Assembly: GCA_963827065.1 (NCBI GenBank)
Contig: CAWGZM010000001.1
Location: forward strand, 372,001-436,000
DNA: 64,000 nt
DNA from: JACVRW01 sp963827065
Lineage (GTDB): Bacteria > Actinomycetota > Thermoleophilia > Solirubrobacterales > Thermoleophilaceae
Direction: 5' to 3'
Shown here one piece after another: positions 1 to 8,287 of this stretch. A program made the translations under genes and the position numbers. Under the pieces are notes generated by a model. The model saw nothing but the letters and a program-made list of their open reading frames with translations. It had not been told where the DNA came from and ran no database searches. Position 1 is the stretch's first letter; each line of letters begins with the position of its first letter.

Positions 1-314
1 TCGATCGTCTCGCGCCGGCGATCGTGCACCACGCTTCGCCGCAATGAGTCGATCGCCCGGTTGTGGACGATTCCGAGCACCCAGGTGCGAACGCTCCCCC
101 GCGCCTGGTCGTAGCGCAGGCGGCTGCGCCAGATCGACAGGAACGCCTCTTGGACGATGTCTTCCGCCGCTCCGCGGTTACCCACCATCCGGTAGGCAAG
201 CGAGAAGGCGGCGCTGCCGTGGCGGTCGTAGAGCAGCTCGAATGCGCGCGGGTTTCCGCCCTGGACGAGCTGCATCACCTCCTCGTCCGCGAGATCGCGG
301 ATGTCTTTCGCCAT
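1..314 (-). CDS. ECF sigma factor, N-terminal part (cut by window edge)
   Basis: This is the start of an RNA polymerase sigma-70 factor of the ECF group. It begins at the ATG at 314 and runs off the left edge, so region 4 is not visible. The visible residues carry a typical region 2: FELLYDRHGSAAFSLAYR near residue 22, then AEDIVQEAFLSIW and VRTWVLGIVHNRAIDSLRR, the region 2.3/2.4 helix that melts and reads the -10 element. It is divergent from the DUF4383 gene, with 64 bases between the two starts. No anti-sigma partner is visible. The sigma assignment is firm; the regulon is unknown. Confidence 0.9.
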   Translation of the reverse strand, partial: MAKDIRDLADEEVMQLVQGGNPRAFELLYDRHGSAAFSLAYRMVGNRGAAEDIVQEAFLSIWRSRLRYDQARGSVRTWVLGIVHNRAIDSLRRSVVHDRRRETI

Positions 315-378
315 GGGGTTTATTCCTACGCGGCGCAGGTCCCTTTGGATCAGCCCCGAATCAAGGGAGGGATTCGCC

Positions 379-798
379 GTGGACGAACGCTCTCCCGCAC
401 AGGTTTTCGCGCTGGTCATCGGTTTGACCCTCGTGGCGGCGGGGATCGCGGGCTTCTTCTACAACGCGAGCTTCGCGACGGGCGACGACGTTCCGCGCGA
501 CGCCGTCATCGGCATCCTCGACGTGAACGGCTGGCACAACCTCGTGCACATCGCGACCGGTGTCGCCGGGCTCGTGCTCGCCGGCTCCTACGACGGCGCG
601 CGCCTGTTCGCGCTCGGCGGCGGGGCGCTCTACCTGGTCGTAGCGGTGGCCGGCTTCATCGCAGGCGACGGCGGCGTCCTCCTCGGCCTGATCCCCGTCA
701 ACACCGAGGACAACCTGCTGCACCTGCTGATCGCGATCGCGGGCCTCGGCGCCGGCTTCGCGACCCCGGGGGTCGAGCCGCCGAGCATCAGCGCCTAG
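379..798 (+). CDS. DUF4383 family small membrane protein
   Basis: The GTG at 379 is chosen because a GGAGG ribosome site ends eight bases before it and family similarity starts there; an ATG at 301 is also open but has no ribosome site. The protein is about 139 residues with four hydrophobic segments. The HNLVHIATG and DNLLHLLIAIAGL repeats fit the DUF4383 (pfam14325) membrane family. Function is unknown. It is divergent from an ECF sigma gene, so it may be a target of that factor, but this is only inference from position. Confidence 0.75.
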   Translation: MDERSPAQVFALVIGLTLVAAGIAGFFYNASFATGDDVPRDAVIGILDVNGWHNLVHIATGVAGLVLAGSYDGARLFALGGGALYLVVAVAGFIAGDGGVLLGLIPVNTEDNLLHLLIAIAGLGAGFATPGVEPPSISA

Positions 799-1130
799 CG
801 GCGCAGGCGCTTCTGGACGTCCGAGGCGACGCCGCGCATGCTGCGCTCGAGGGCCTTGAGCCCGGACGTCTGACGCTTCTTGTGCTGCTGGCGGGCGCGC
901 ACGAGCACGAGCCCGCCGGCGGCCGCGCTGCCGACGACGATCGCCGTCACGGTGGGGACCCAGTTGCGCGGGTCGCGCATCGCCGAGAGCTCCCAATCGG
1001 CGAGCTCGTCGGCCGCCGCCTCGGTCAACTCCGAGAGGCCGCGCTCGAGCCGGTCGGAGACTCGCTCGGGCGGCTCGACCGGCACCAAGGCGGAGCGCAG
1101 CAGCCGCTCCACACGCTCGACATCACTCAT
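795..1130 (-). CDS. Small single-pass membrane protein following an ECF sigma gene
   Basis: This 111-residue protein is not recognised as a known family. It has an acidic, helical N-terminal half (residues 1-55), one membrane segment at about residues 57-77 (VPTVTAIVVGSAAAGGLVLV) and a basic C-terminal tail. Its ATG overlaps the stop region of the frameshifted ECF sigma gene by eight bases, so the two are co-transcribed and probably translationally coupled. The topology and position suggest a membrane partner or anti-sigma-like regulator, but no zinc-finger or other anti-sigma motif is visible. It converges on the DUF4383 gene with a four-base overlap. Confidence 0.6.
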   Translation of the reverse strand: MSDVERVERLLRSALVPVEPPERVSDRLERGLSELTEAAADELADWELSAMRDPRNWVPTVTAIVVGSAAAGGLVLVRARQQHKKRQTSGLKALERSMRGVASDVQKRLRR

Positions 1131-1666
1131 CTGGCTCTTCCTCCTGATTCAGCCCCTGCTCGAGCTGTCTTATCGCTCTGTGAATCAACACCTTGGTGGC
1201 GCCCTCGGAGCGGCCCAGCGCTCGCGCGATCTCGCGGTTGTCCATGTCGAGCGCGAAGCGCATGATCAGGGCCTCGCGACGATCGTCGGGCAGCTTCGAC
1301 ACGCCCTCGAGGACCTCCTTCACCTCCTCGCGCTCCTCGACCACCCGTTCGGTGTCGAGCGGCGCGGAGAGGATCGCCAGCGTCGTCGAGGTTCGTCTGC
1401 GGCCGGCGCGAGCGGTCGCGGTAGTAGTTCGCCGCGAGGTTGTGCGCGATCCGGATGAGCCACGGCCGCAGCGGGCGCCCGTTCGACTCGCGCTGGGCGC
1501 GGTCGAAGTGGCGATACGCCTGGACGAAGGTCTGCTCCGTGATGTCCTCGGCATCGTGGTGGTTGCCGATCCGGTAGTAGGCGTACGAGTAGACGTCCCG
1601 GAGGTGCGCCCGGTAGAGCTCCGTGAAGTCGCGGTCGAGACGCTGCTTGTCGGCCAGCTCGGGCAC
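1123..1666 (-). CDS. ECF sigma factor, split by a single-base frameshift
   Basis: Sigma-70 region 2 is read from the GTG at 1666 (TELYRAHLRDVYSYAYYR, then DAEDITEQTFVQAYRHFD and RPWLIRIAHNLAANYYRD). Region 4 is read in another frame down to the stop at 1123 (LPDDRREALIMRFALDMD, NREIARALGRSEGATKVL). The switch lies at about 1375-1400, and the total length is one base over a multiple of three, so removing one base restores a normal protein of about 180 residues. Both halves keep full family features, which argues for a sequencing or assembly error over decay. It lies 23 bases after the PlsC-GpsA gene and just before a small membrane protein, on one strand. Confidence 0.85.
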
Positions 1667-1689
1667 CCGTCATCGGAGCGTACTCCCGG

Positions 1690-3282
1690 CTAGGCCGCTC
1701 GGCTCCCCAGCCGGCCCGGGCGAGCGGAGCGAACGCTCTCGAGCCACTGGTCGGGCGAGGCTTCGCCGTCCAGCACCTCGCGCAGGCCGGCGGTGACCGG
1801 TGCGTCGATGCCGCGTCGTTCGAACGCGAGCCCGAGCAGCGGGACAGTGGCGCGTGACTCGGCGGTCTGGCCGCCGCCGATCGAGCTGGCGACGAGAGCG
1901 CCGGCGCCGGCCAGGCCGGCGAAGGTCTCGCTGCGGCCGCCGCTCGCGACGGCCAGCTCGTGCACCTCCGAGAAGACGCGCCCGGCCGCGGCGCCGGCCA
2001 GGCTCGCACCGCCGTCCACGGCCGCCGCTGACGCCAGCGAGGCCGCGTTCGTCGCGCACGCCGCGAACTCGGCGCCCGTCACGTCGTCGGTCGCGTCGGC
2101 GTTCAGGCCGCCGGCCGCGAGCACGTCGCGCAGCTGGCGACGGAGGTCCGGGTCGCGCGTCGCGACGAGGGCCGAGGCGCCGTGCTGGATCGCATCGCGC
2201 GCGTGCGCGGGACCGGCGAGGGTGGCGACGGCGCGGGCGCGCACGCGCTCGGAGACGTAGGCCGACGGCGTCGTGCCGAGCGGCGGCACGAGTCCCTTCG
2301 AGGCAACGAGCACCGCCGAGCGATCGTGCATTCGCGTGCCCATCTCGGCGAGAACTGCGGGGAGGCTCGCGCAGGGGACGGCCAGGACGACGAGGTCCAC
2401 CCCGCTCAGATCGAGCTCGGGGACGGTCCTGACCTCGATGGCCGCCGGGAGCTTGACGCCCGGCAGGTAGGCCGCGTTCTCGCGCTCGGCGGTTACGCGC
2501 TCGGCCTGCGCGGCGGTGCGACAGCCGAGCTGAACCTGGAGGCCCGCTCGTGCCAGCACGACAGAAGCGGCCGTTCCCATCGCGCCACCGCCGATGACGG
2601 CCGCGGTCCTGATCGGCGGCAATCCGCCGAGCCACTCCCACTGCAGCTCGACGCACGGCCAGATGCGCGCCGTCACCTCGCCGGCGAGGAAGCGCGACGG
2701 GTCGGGCACTCGCGGGTAGGTGAGCGGGGCGCCGAAGCGCAGGTGCACCCGCACCGGCTTGATCTTCCAGCCGTCGCGGGCACGCTCGGAGCCGGTGACG
2801 GCGATCGGCACGACGGGCTTGCCGCTCTCGAGCGCCAGCCGGCCGACGCCGCGCTTGGGGCGCTGCAGGGAGCCGGTCCTGATGCGCGTCCCCTCCGGGA
2901 AGATCACCACGGCGCTACCGCGCTCGAGCAGCATGAGCGCGGTCTTCATCGACTCCTCGTCCGCCTCGCCGCGGCGCACCGGGAAGGCGCCCATGCAGTT
3001 GAGGATCCAGCCGAGCAGGGGGTTCTTGAACATCTCGCGCTTGGCCATGAAGAAGATCGGGGGGCCGATCGAGCAGCCGATCGCGAACGGGTCGAGGAAG
3101 CTGCGGTGGTTGGACGCGAGGATCACGCCGCCCTCGGGAACGTGCTCGCGTCCGAGCCTGCGCACGCGGAAGTAGATGAGGATCGCCGGCTTCACGATCA
3201 TGCGCACCGGCCAGTAGAAGGGCTTGAAGACGCCCCGGCGGCGCGTGCGCTCGTGGTAGAGCTCGAGCGGGCGCGCCGTCAC
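1690..3282 (-). CDS. Fused 1-acylglycerol-3-phosphate acyltransferase / GpsA-like dehydrogenase
   Basis: One 530-residue protein joins two phospholipid-synthesis domains. Residues about 20-215 are a PlsC-type acyltransferase that would acylate lysophosphatidic acid at sn-2 on the membrane; the HX4D box (HRSFLD, 59-64) and FPEGTR (128-133) are intact. Residues about 225-525 resemble NAD(P)-dependent glycerol-3-phosphate dehydrogenase: GGGAMG (231-236), SKGL (328-331) and ETFAGLAG. However, the catalytic lysine of the family's LKN motif is Thr411, and the downstream SRNR motif is lost, so this domain may be inactive or altered. The start is GTG at 3282 behind a strong GGAGGAGG site. An ECF sigma gene follows on the same strand. 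Confidence 0.85.
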   Translation of the reverse strand: MTARPLELYHERTRRRGVFKPFYWPVRMIVKPAILIYFRVRRLGREHVPEGGVILASNHRSFLDPFAIGCSIGPPIFFMAKREMFKNPLLGWILNCMGAFPVRRGEADEESMKTALMLLERGSAVVIFPEGTRIRTGSLQRPKRGVGRLALESGKPVVPIAVTGSERARDGWKIKPVRVHLRFGAPLTYPRVPDPSRFLAGEVTARIWPCVELQWEWLGGLPPIRTAAVIGGGAMGTAASVVLARAGLQVQLGCRTAAQAERVTAERENAAYLPGVKLPAAIEVRTVPELDLSGVDLVVLAVPCASLPAVLAEMGTRMHDRSAVLVASKGLVPPLGTTPSAYVSERVRARAVATLAGPAHARDAIQHGASALVATRDPDLRRQLRDVLAAGGLNADATDDVTGAEFAACATNAASLASAAAVDGGASLAGAAAGRVFSEVHELAVASGGRSETFAGLAGAGALVASSIGGGQTAESRATVPLLGLAFERRGIDAPVTAGLREVLDGEASPDQWLESVRSARPGRLGSRAA

Positions 3283-3349
3283 CTTCCCTCCTCCTCCGAC
3301 ATCGATGACCCCTACCCGCCGCCGGATTGGTCGTTACGCTGCCGGGAGG

Positions 3350-3880
3350 ATGGAGTTGCGACGACCGCTCAACGGCGCCATGGCGGGCGCTGCGGCAGCG
3401 GCCCTCTGGGCGGCGCAGCAGCCGCTCGACAAGCGCGTATTCGGCTCGAGCTATGACGACGTCGAGCTGCTCGGCAAGCTGGTGACGCGCGGACCCGCGT
3501 CGATTCCCGCCGGGCTCGCGATGCACATGGCCAACGGGGCGATCTTCGGCGCGGTCTACGCGCTCGTCCGCCCGCTCGTCCCCGCGCCGCCGCTCGTCAC
3601 CGGCGTGGCCGCCGGCCTCGGCGAGCACCTGGCGCTGTGGCCGCTGGGGCGCGTGGTCGACCGCCTGCACCCTGCGCGCGACGAGCTCGAGCCGCTCACC
3701 GGTAACCGCAACGCGTTCGCCCAGTCGACCTGGCGCCACCTGCTCTTCGGCGTGACGCTCGCCGAGATCGAGCGCCGCCTCAACGACATCGCGGAGTTCG
3801 AGCCGCTCGAGCAGGTGCCCGCCTCCTCGAACGGCCATGGGAACCTCGAGCACGCCGCCGTCGGCGCCACCGAGTCCTAG
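3350..3880 (+). CDS. Conserved hypothetical membrane-associated protein
   Basis: A protein of about 176 residues, not recognised as a named family. It has an alanine-rich hydrophobic N-terminus (AMAGAAAAALWAAQQ), a second hydrophobic stretch around AMHMANGAIFGAVYALV and a third around VTGVAAGLGEHLALWPLG, which suggests a small multi-pass membrane protein. The start is uncertain: the ATG at 3350 abuts a GGGAGG run with no spacer, and an ATG at 3305 in the same frame has no ribosome site. It is divergent from the PlsC-GpsA gene and ends just before tRNA-Thr. Confidence 0.6.
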   Translation: MELRRPLNGAMAGAAAAALWAAQQPLDKRVFGSSYDDVELLGKLVTRGPASIPAGLAMHMANGAIFGAVYALVRPLVPAPPLVTGVAAGLGEHLALWPLGRVVDRLHPARDELEPLTGNRNAFAQSTWRHLLFGVTLAEIERRLNDIAEFEPLEQVPASSNGHGNLEHAAVGATES

Positions 3881-3899
3881 ACTCGCTCGCAGGCCGCTC

Positions 3900-3973
3900 G
3901 CCGGAGTAGCTCAGTTGGCCAGAGCAACCGCCTTGTAAGCGGTAGGTCGCGGGTTCGAATCCCGCCTCCGGCT
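3900..3973 (+). tRNA. tRNA-Thr (anticodon TGT)
   Basis: The cloverleaf is complete. The acceptor stem GCCGGAG pairs with CTCCGGC, the D arm is GCTC/GAGC, and the anticodon stem ACCGC/GCGGT encloses the loop CTTGTAA. The anticodon TGT is at 3934-3936 and would read ACA threonine codons. The T arm carries GGTTCGAAT. CCA is not encoded. It lies 19 bases after a hypothetical gene on the same strand and just beyond the 3' end of sigH on the opposite strand. Confidence 0.97.
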
Positions 3974-3977
3974 CTTC

Positions 3978-4646
3978 CTAGAGCAGCACCTGGCGCGAGC
4001 TCAGATGCGCGCCCACCTTGCGCTTCACGCGCTGGAGGGCGTTGTCGACCGTCTTCGTGTCGCACTCGAGCCGTGCCGCGATCGCCTCGTAGCTGTGGCC
4101 GTCCAGGTAGAGGGACAGCACCGAGCTCTCGAGCTCGGAGAGGACGCTCGACAGGCATGCGACCAGGCAGTGGAGCTCCTCGGAGGAGATCACCTGATTG
4201 ACGGGATCGTGCGCGCTCGGACCGGGCAGCAGCTCGTCGAGCGTCGGGTCGCCGTCGCCGCCACCGGCAGCGGGCGTCTGGGAGAAGGAGACGTACTCGT
4301 TCAGCGGGGTGTGCTTGTTGCGTGTGGAGGTCTTGACCGCGGTGATGATCTGGCGGGTGATGCAGAGCTCTGCGAAGTTCCTGAAGCTCGACTCGCGATC
4401 GGTGCGGTAGTCGCGGACCGCCTTATAGAGGCCGACGAGGCCCTCCTGGATGAGGTCGTCGGCGTCTCCCCCGATCAAGAAGTACGACGAGGCCTTGAGC
4501 CGGACGAAGCCGTAGTAGCGCTTGACGATCCGGTCGTAGGCGTCCTTCTTGCCCTGCTTGGCGAGCGCGATCAGGTAGTGATCATCTAGCTCGACCTGAG
4601 ATTGAGACTTGAAGCCCGCCGGGCGGGAGGTAATGGAAGCAGCCAT
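3978..4646 (-). CDS. sigH: RNA polymerase sigma factor SigH-like (sporulation/stationary-phase type)
   Basis: This 222-residue sigma-70 factor resembles Bacillus SigH more than ECF factors. Region 2 includes IVKRYYGFVRLKASSYF, GGDADDLIQEGLVGLYKAVRD and FRNFAELCITRQIITAVKT; region 4 has LSSVLSELESSVLSLYLDG followed by the helix-turn-helix SYEAIAARLECDTKTVDNAL. The ATG at 4646 has a GAGGAG site upstream. It sits downstream of rlmB and cysS, as sigH does in Firmicutes, but has its own start after a 130-base gap from the rlmB stop side. Whether the organism sporulates cannot be judged from this gene. Confidence 0.9.
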   Translation of the reverse strand: MAASITSRPAGFKSQSQVELDDHYLIALAKQGKKDAYDRIVKRYYGFVRLKASSYFLIGGDADDLIQEGLVGLYKAVRDYRTDRESSFRNFAELCITRQIITAVKTSTRNKHTPLNEYVSFSQTPAAGGGDGDPTLDELLPGPSAHDPVNQVISSEELHCLVACLSSVLSELESSVLSLYLDGHSYEAIAARLECDTKTVDNALQRVKRKVGAHLSSRQVLL

Positions 4647-4776
4647 CGAAAGCTCCTCTTCGGGCCGGCATCGACCCTTGAAGCTCGTGACGCACTACCT
4701 CCCCTGGCGTCAGGTTTCTCTGAAGGCGAGGTCTAAAGCTCGACTTCAGCCTGAACTGCGGCGCAGTATTGCCTTG

Positions 4777-5481
4777 TTATGGAGCCCTGTCAAGGCCCTT
4801 GCGAAAGTGCAAGATTCCGTACACGAGGGCGGATGCGGCCGTCGACACGTTGAGGGAGCCGACGCGACCCGAGTGCGGCAGGTGGATCAGCTCGTCGCAC
4901 GACGCCGCCACGCGCGGGCGCAGGCCCCTCCCCTCGGAGCCGAGGACGAGCACCACACGGCCGCGATAGTCCGGGCGGTGGTAGGGAACGCGCGCGTCCG
5001 CGGCCGCGCCGTAGACCCAGGCTTGGCGCTCCTTCGCGCTCGCGAGCCAGTCCGCCAGGTTGCGGACGCGCGCGACGTCGAGGTGCTCGACGGCGCCCGC
5101 CGATGCCTTGCAGACGGCGGGCGTGATCTCGGCCGAGCGCCGCTCGGGCAGCACGACCCCGGCGCAGCCCGCGGACTCGGCAACGCGGCAGACCGCGCCG
5201 AGGTTGTGCGGGTCCTGCACCTCGTCGAGCGCCAGCACGAGCGCATCCTCGGCGTCCAGCAGGGCATCGGGATCGGCGTAGGGGTAGGCCTCCGCCTCCG
5301 CGCAGATGCCCTGGTGGTCCGGCGAGCCGGCACGCTCCTCGACCTCCTCGATGGAGACGATGCGCGAGTCCACCTCTGCGAGCAGCACCTCGTGCGCCGC
5401 GCGCTCCGTCGCGTAGACGCGCTGTACGCGGCGCTTGCCGCGGATCGCCTCCCGGACCGGGTTGCGCCCGTAGACGATCAC
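4777..5481 (-). CDS. rlmB: 23S rRNA (guanosine-2'-O-)-methyltransferase RlmB
   Basis: A TrmH/SpoU-family methyltransferase that would methylate the ribose of a conserved guanosine in 23S rRNA using SAM. The N-terminal substrate-binding domain starts at VYGRNPVREAI. The three SpoU motifs are present: LALDEVQDPHNLGAVCRVAE, LVLGSEGRGLRP and IPHSG-like IHLPHSGRVGSLNVSTAAS. The start is set to the GTG at 5481, which overlaps the cysS stop as GTGA and gives a normal 234-residue protein; upstream codons belong to cysS. cysS-rlmB coupling is common in bacteria. Confidence 0.93.
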   Translation of the reverse strand: MIVYGRNPVREAIRGKRRVQRVYATERAAHEVLLAEVDSRIVSIEEVEERAGSPDHQGICAEAEAYPYADPDALLDAEDALVLALDEVQDPHNLGAVCRVAESAGCAGVVLPERRSAEITPAVCKASAGAVEHLDVARVRNLADWLASAKERQAWVYGAAADARVPYHRPDYRGRVVLVLGSEGRGLRPRVAASCDELIHLPHSGRVGSLNVSTAASALVYGILHFRKGLDRAP

Positions 5482-6842
5482 GCCGAGCCGAGCGGTACGA
5501 GCCTGGCTCCGTCGGGCGTGTCGCGGATCTGCCAACCCGCCTCCGCCAGCTGGTCGCGGATGGCGTCGGCGCGCTCGAAGTCGCGCGCGGCGCGGGCCGC
5601 CTCGCGCTCGTCGGCCAGCCGGCGGAGCTCCGGGGGCACCTCCTCGGAGCCCTCGAGCAGCGACTCGAGCCCGAGGACATGCAGCATCTCCGGAAGCCGG
5701 CCGGGCCCGACCGCCTCGCCCGCGTCGATGCGCCGGTTCGCCTCGGTCACCCAGTCGAACAGGACCGCGCGCGCCTGCGGCGTGTTGAAGTCGTCCGCCA
5801 GCGCATCGAAGAAGCGCTCCGCGTACGCGTCCATGCCCGCGGCTTCGGCCTCGGGGTCGAGCCGGCGGCCGAGCTCGCGGATCCGGTCGCCGGCGCGGCG
5901 GGCGTCAGCCAGCGCCTCCTCGGTGTACGCGACCGGTTTGCGGTAGTGCGCGCCGACGAGCCACATCACGAATGCTTCGCGCCCGAACTGTTCGAGCGCC
6001 CCGTGCAGGAGCCGGATGTTGCCCACCGACTTGGCCATCTTCTCCTCGCCCATCTCGACCATGCCGTTGTGCATCCACACGCGCGCGAGCGGCTTGCCAC
6101 GCGCGGCCTCGGTCTGGGCGATCTCGTTCTCGTGGTGCGGAAAGACAAGGTCCGAACCGCCACCGTGTACCTCGAAGTCCACCCCGAGGATCTCCTCGGC
6201 CATCGCCGAGCACTCGATGTGCCAGCCGGGCCGGCCCTCACCCCACGGCGAGGGCCAGAAGGTGTCCTCACCGTCCTTGCGCGCCTTCCAGAGCGCGAAG
6301 TCCTGCGGCGCCTCCTTCACCTCGGCGGCATCGTCGCCCTCGCCCTGCTGCATCTCCTCGAGCGGGCGGTTCGAGAGCCTGCCGTAGCCGTCGAAGCTCG
6401 ACACCCGGAAGTAGACGTCGCCCCGCGCCTCGTAGGCGTGCCCCGACTCGACGAGATCCCCGATCAGCTCGACGATCGGGCCGATCGTCTCGGTGGCGCG
6501 CGGCTCCGCATCGGGCCGGCCGAGGCCGAGCTCGTTCGTGTCCGCGACGTAGGCGTCCGTCATCTCACGGGCGAGCTCGGCGCTCGCGACGCCGCGCTCG
6601 CGGGCGGCGTCGTAGATCTTGTCGTTGACGTCGGTGATGTTCGCGACGAAGCGCGCCTCGTAGCCCTCGCGCTCGAGGAAGCGCTTGAGCAGTGCGAAGA
6701 CGACGAAGGGGCGGGCGTTGCCCACGTGCACGCGCCCGTAGACGGTCGGGCCGCACGCGTAGATGCCGACCCGGCCGGGCTCGCGCGGCTCGAGCGGGAC
6801 GACGGAGCCGCGCAGGGTGTCGTGAAGGCGGATCGTGCGCAC
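5478..6842 (-). CDS. cysS: Cysteinyl-tRNA synthetase
   Basis: A class I aminoacyl-tRNA synthetase that charges tRNA-Cys in the cytoplasm. The N-terminal YACGPTVYGRVHVGNAR holds the first zinc cysteine and the HIGH-like HVGN. Later zinc ligands are in HIECSAMAEEILG and HGGGSDLVFPHHENEIAQ, and the KMSKS loop is KMAKSVGN. The length of 454 residues is normal. The GTG at 6842 is used because VRTIRLHDTL matches the family N-terminus and GGAG lies just upstream. It overlaps rlmB by four bases and follows the amidase gene after 11 bases. Confidence 0.95.
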   Translation of the reverse strand: MRTIRLHDTLRGSVVPLEPREPGRVGIYACGPTVYGRVHVGNARPFVVFALLKRFLEREGYEARFVANITDVNDKIYDAARERGVASAELAREMTDAYVADTNELGLGRPDAEPRATETIGPIVELIGDLVESGHAYEARGDVYFRVSSFDGYGRLSNRPLEEMQQGEGDDAAEVKEAPQDFALWKARKDGEDTFWPSPWGEGRPGWHIECSAMAEEILGVDFEVHGGGSDLVFPHHENEIAQTEAARGKPLARVWMHNGMVEMGEEKMAKSVGNIRLLHGALEQFGREAFVMWLVGAHYRKPVAYTEEALADARRAGDRIRELGRRLDPEAEAAGMDAYAERFFDALADDFNTPQARAVLFDWVTEANRRIDAGEAVGPGRLPEMLHVLGLESLLEGSEEVPPELRRLADEREAARAARDFERADAIRDQLAEAGWQIRDTPDGARLVPLGSA

Positions 6843-6853
6843 GGGCTCCAAGG

Positions 6854-8215
6854 CTACGAGACGGGCGGGCGGCGCTCCGCCCAGCCGAGCTCCGCCTCGA
6901 GCTGCGCGGCGAGGCCGAGCAGCGTCGCCTCCGAACCCTTGCGTCCGACGAGCTGAACGCCGATCGGCAGGCCCTCGTCGCTCGTTCCGGCAGGGATGGC
7001 GAGCGCCGGATGGCCGGTGAGGTTCCAGTGCGCCGCGAAGGGATAGACGGCGATCAAGCCGAGCAGCGTGCGCAGCGCGCTGCGTCCCTCCCATTCGCCC
7101 GCCCGCACCGGCGGGCGGGCCGCGACCGGCATCAGCAGCACGTCGTGGCGCCCGAAGAACGGCTCCATCCGGCCGCTCGTGTCGTCCTTCAGCGCCCAGT
7201 CGAGGAGCGGGGGCGGTATGGAGCGCCCGATGCGCGCAAAGCCGCGCGTTCGGCGCTGCAGGCGCTCGGGACGCTCCACCCTGCCGGCGTCCTGCGCGAT
7301 CCCGCCCAGGTAACGGCTCGTCGCCGGGCTGACGAGCGGGTAGGGAGGATCCTCGTCCTCGACGGTGTGCCCGAGCGCGCGCAGGCGAGCGGCGGTCTTC
7401 TCGACGGCACGCCGCACGGCGGGGTCGACCCGTGCCGGCAGCGCCGGCTTGACCGACGCGGCCACGCGCAGGCGGCCTGGTGCCGCCGCGGTGGCCTGCA
7501 CGAGCTCGGCCGAGTCCGCGCCGATGGCCACGAGCAGCGCCGTGTCGGCGACCGTCCGCGTCAGGAAGCCCACCACGCTCATCCCGTACCAGTGCTCGCC
7601 CGGCGGCCCGAGCGGGATCAGGTCACGGGTGGGCTTCAGCCCGACGAGGCCGCAGTTGGCGGCCGGCAGCCGAATCGAGCCGGCGCCGTCCGACGCCGTG
7701 GCCGCCGCGCACAGCCCGGCCGCGACCGCCGCGGCGCTGCCGCCGCTCGAGCCGGCCGGGCTGCGGTCCGTGTCCCAGGGGTTGCGGGTGATCCCGAACG
7801 ATGGCCCCTCTGTGTCGCCCATGATCGCGAGCTCGGGGAGGTTCGTCTTGCCGAGGATCACGACGCCGGCGGCGCGCAGCCGGCGCACCAGCTCTCCGTC
7901 GCGGGCGGCCGGCGTGATGTTGGCCGCGGTGCCCCAGGTCGTGACCTCCCCGGCGAGGTCCTCCGAATCCTTGACCGCGATCGGTACGCCGAGGAGCGGC
8001 CGCTGCCCGTCGCCCGCGGCCCGGCGGGCGTCCGCCTGCTCGGCGTCCGCGAGCGCGCGCTCGCGGAGGACCGTGCGGAAGGCGTTCAGCTGCGGGTCGA
8101 TCCGCTCGATGCGCTCGAGGTACAGCTCGGTCAGCTCCCGCGAGGAGACCTCGCCGGAGCGGATCAGCTCGGCCTGGCGCACGACGCCGGCGAATGCAAG
8201 CTCCTGCCCGTTCAT
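6854..8215 (-). CDS. Amidase-signature family hydrolase
   Basis: A 453-residue amidase of the GatA-like signature family. The Ser-cisSer-Lys triad is visible: Lys in GVPIAVKDSED, the cis-Ser in the glycine-serine stretch SPAGSSGGSAAAVAAG, and the nucleophile region SDGAGSIRLPAANCGLVGLK. The substrate cannot be told from sequence. It is not GatA proper, because gatB and gatC are absent and the C-terminal part differs. It ends 11 bases before cysS on the same strand and is divergent from an SDR gene, with 72 bases between starts. Confidence 0.88.
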   Translation of the reverse strand: MNGQELAFAGVVRQAELIRSGEVSSRELTELYLERIERIDPQLNAFRTVLRERALADAEQADARRAAGDGQRPLLGVPIAVKDSEDLAGEVTTWGTAANITPAARDGELVRRLRAAGVVILGKTNLPELAIMGDTEGPSFGITRNPWDTDRSPAGSSGGSAAAVAAGLCAAATASDGAGSIRLPAANCGLVGLKPTRDLIPLGPPGEHWYGMSVVGFLTRTVADTALLVAIGADSAELVQATAAAPGRLRVAASVKPALPARVDPAVRRAVEKTAARLRALGHTVEDEDPPYPLVSPATSRYLGGIAQDAGRVERPERLQRRTRGFARIGRSIPPPLLDWALKDDTSGRMEPFFGRHDVLLMPVAARPPVRAGEWEGRSALRTLLGLIAVYPFAAHWNLTGHPALAIPAGTSDEGLPIGVQLVGRKGSEATLLGLAAQLEAELGWAERRPPVS

Positions 8216-8287
8216 GGGTCGGAGAATCTACGCGACCCTGGGGCGGTGGCACGCCGGCACGGCGCCCGGCCGTATAGCTTCGCCGCC

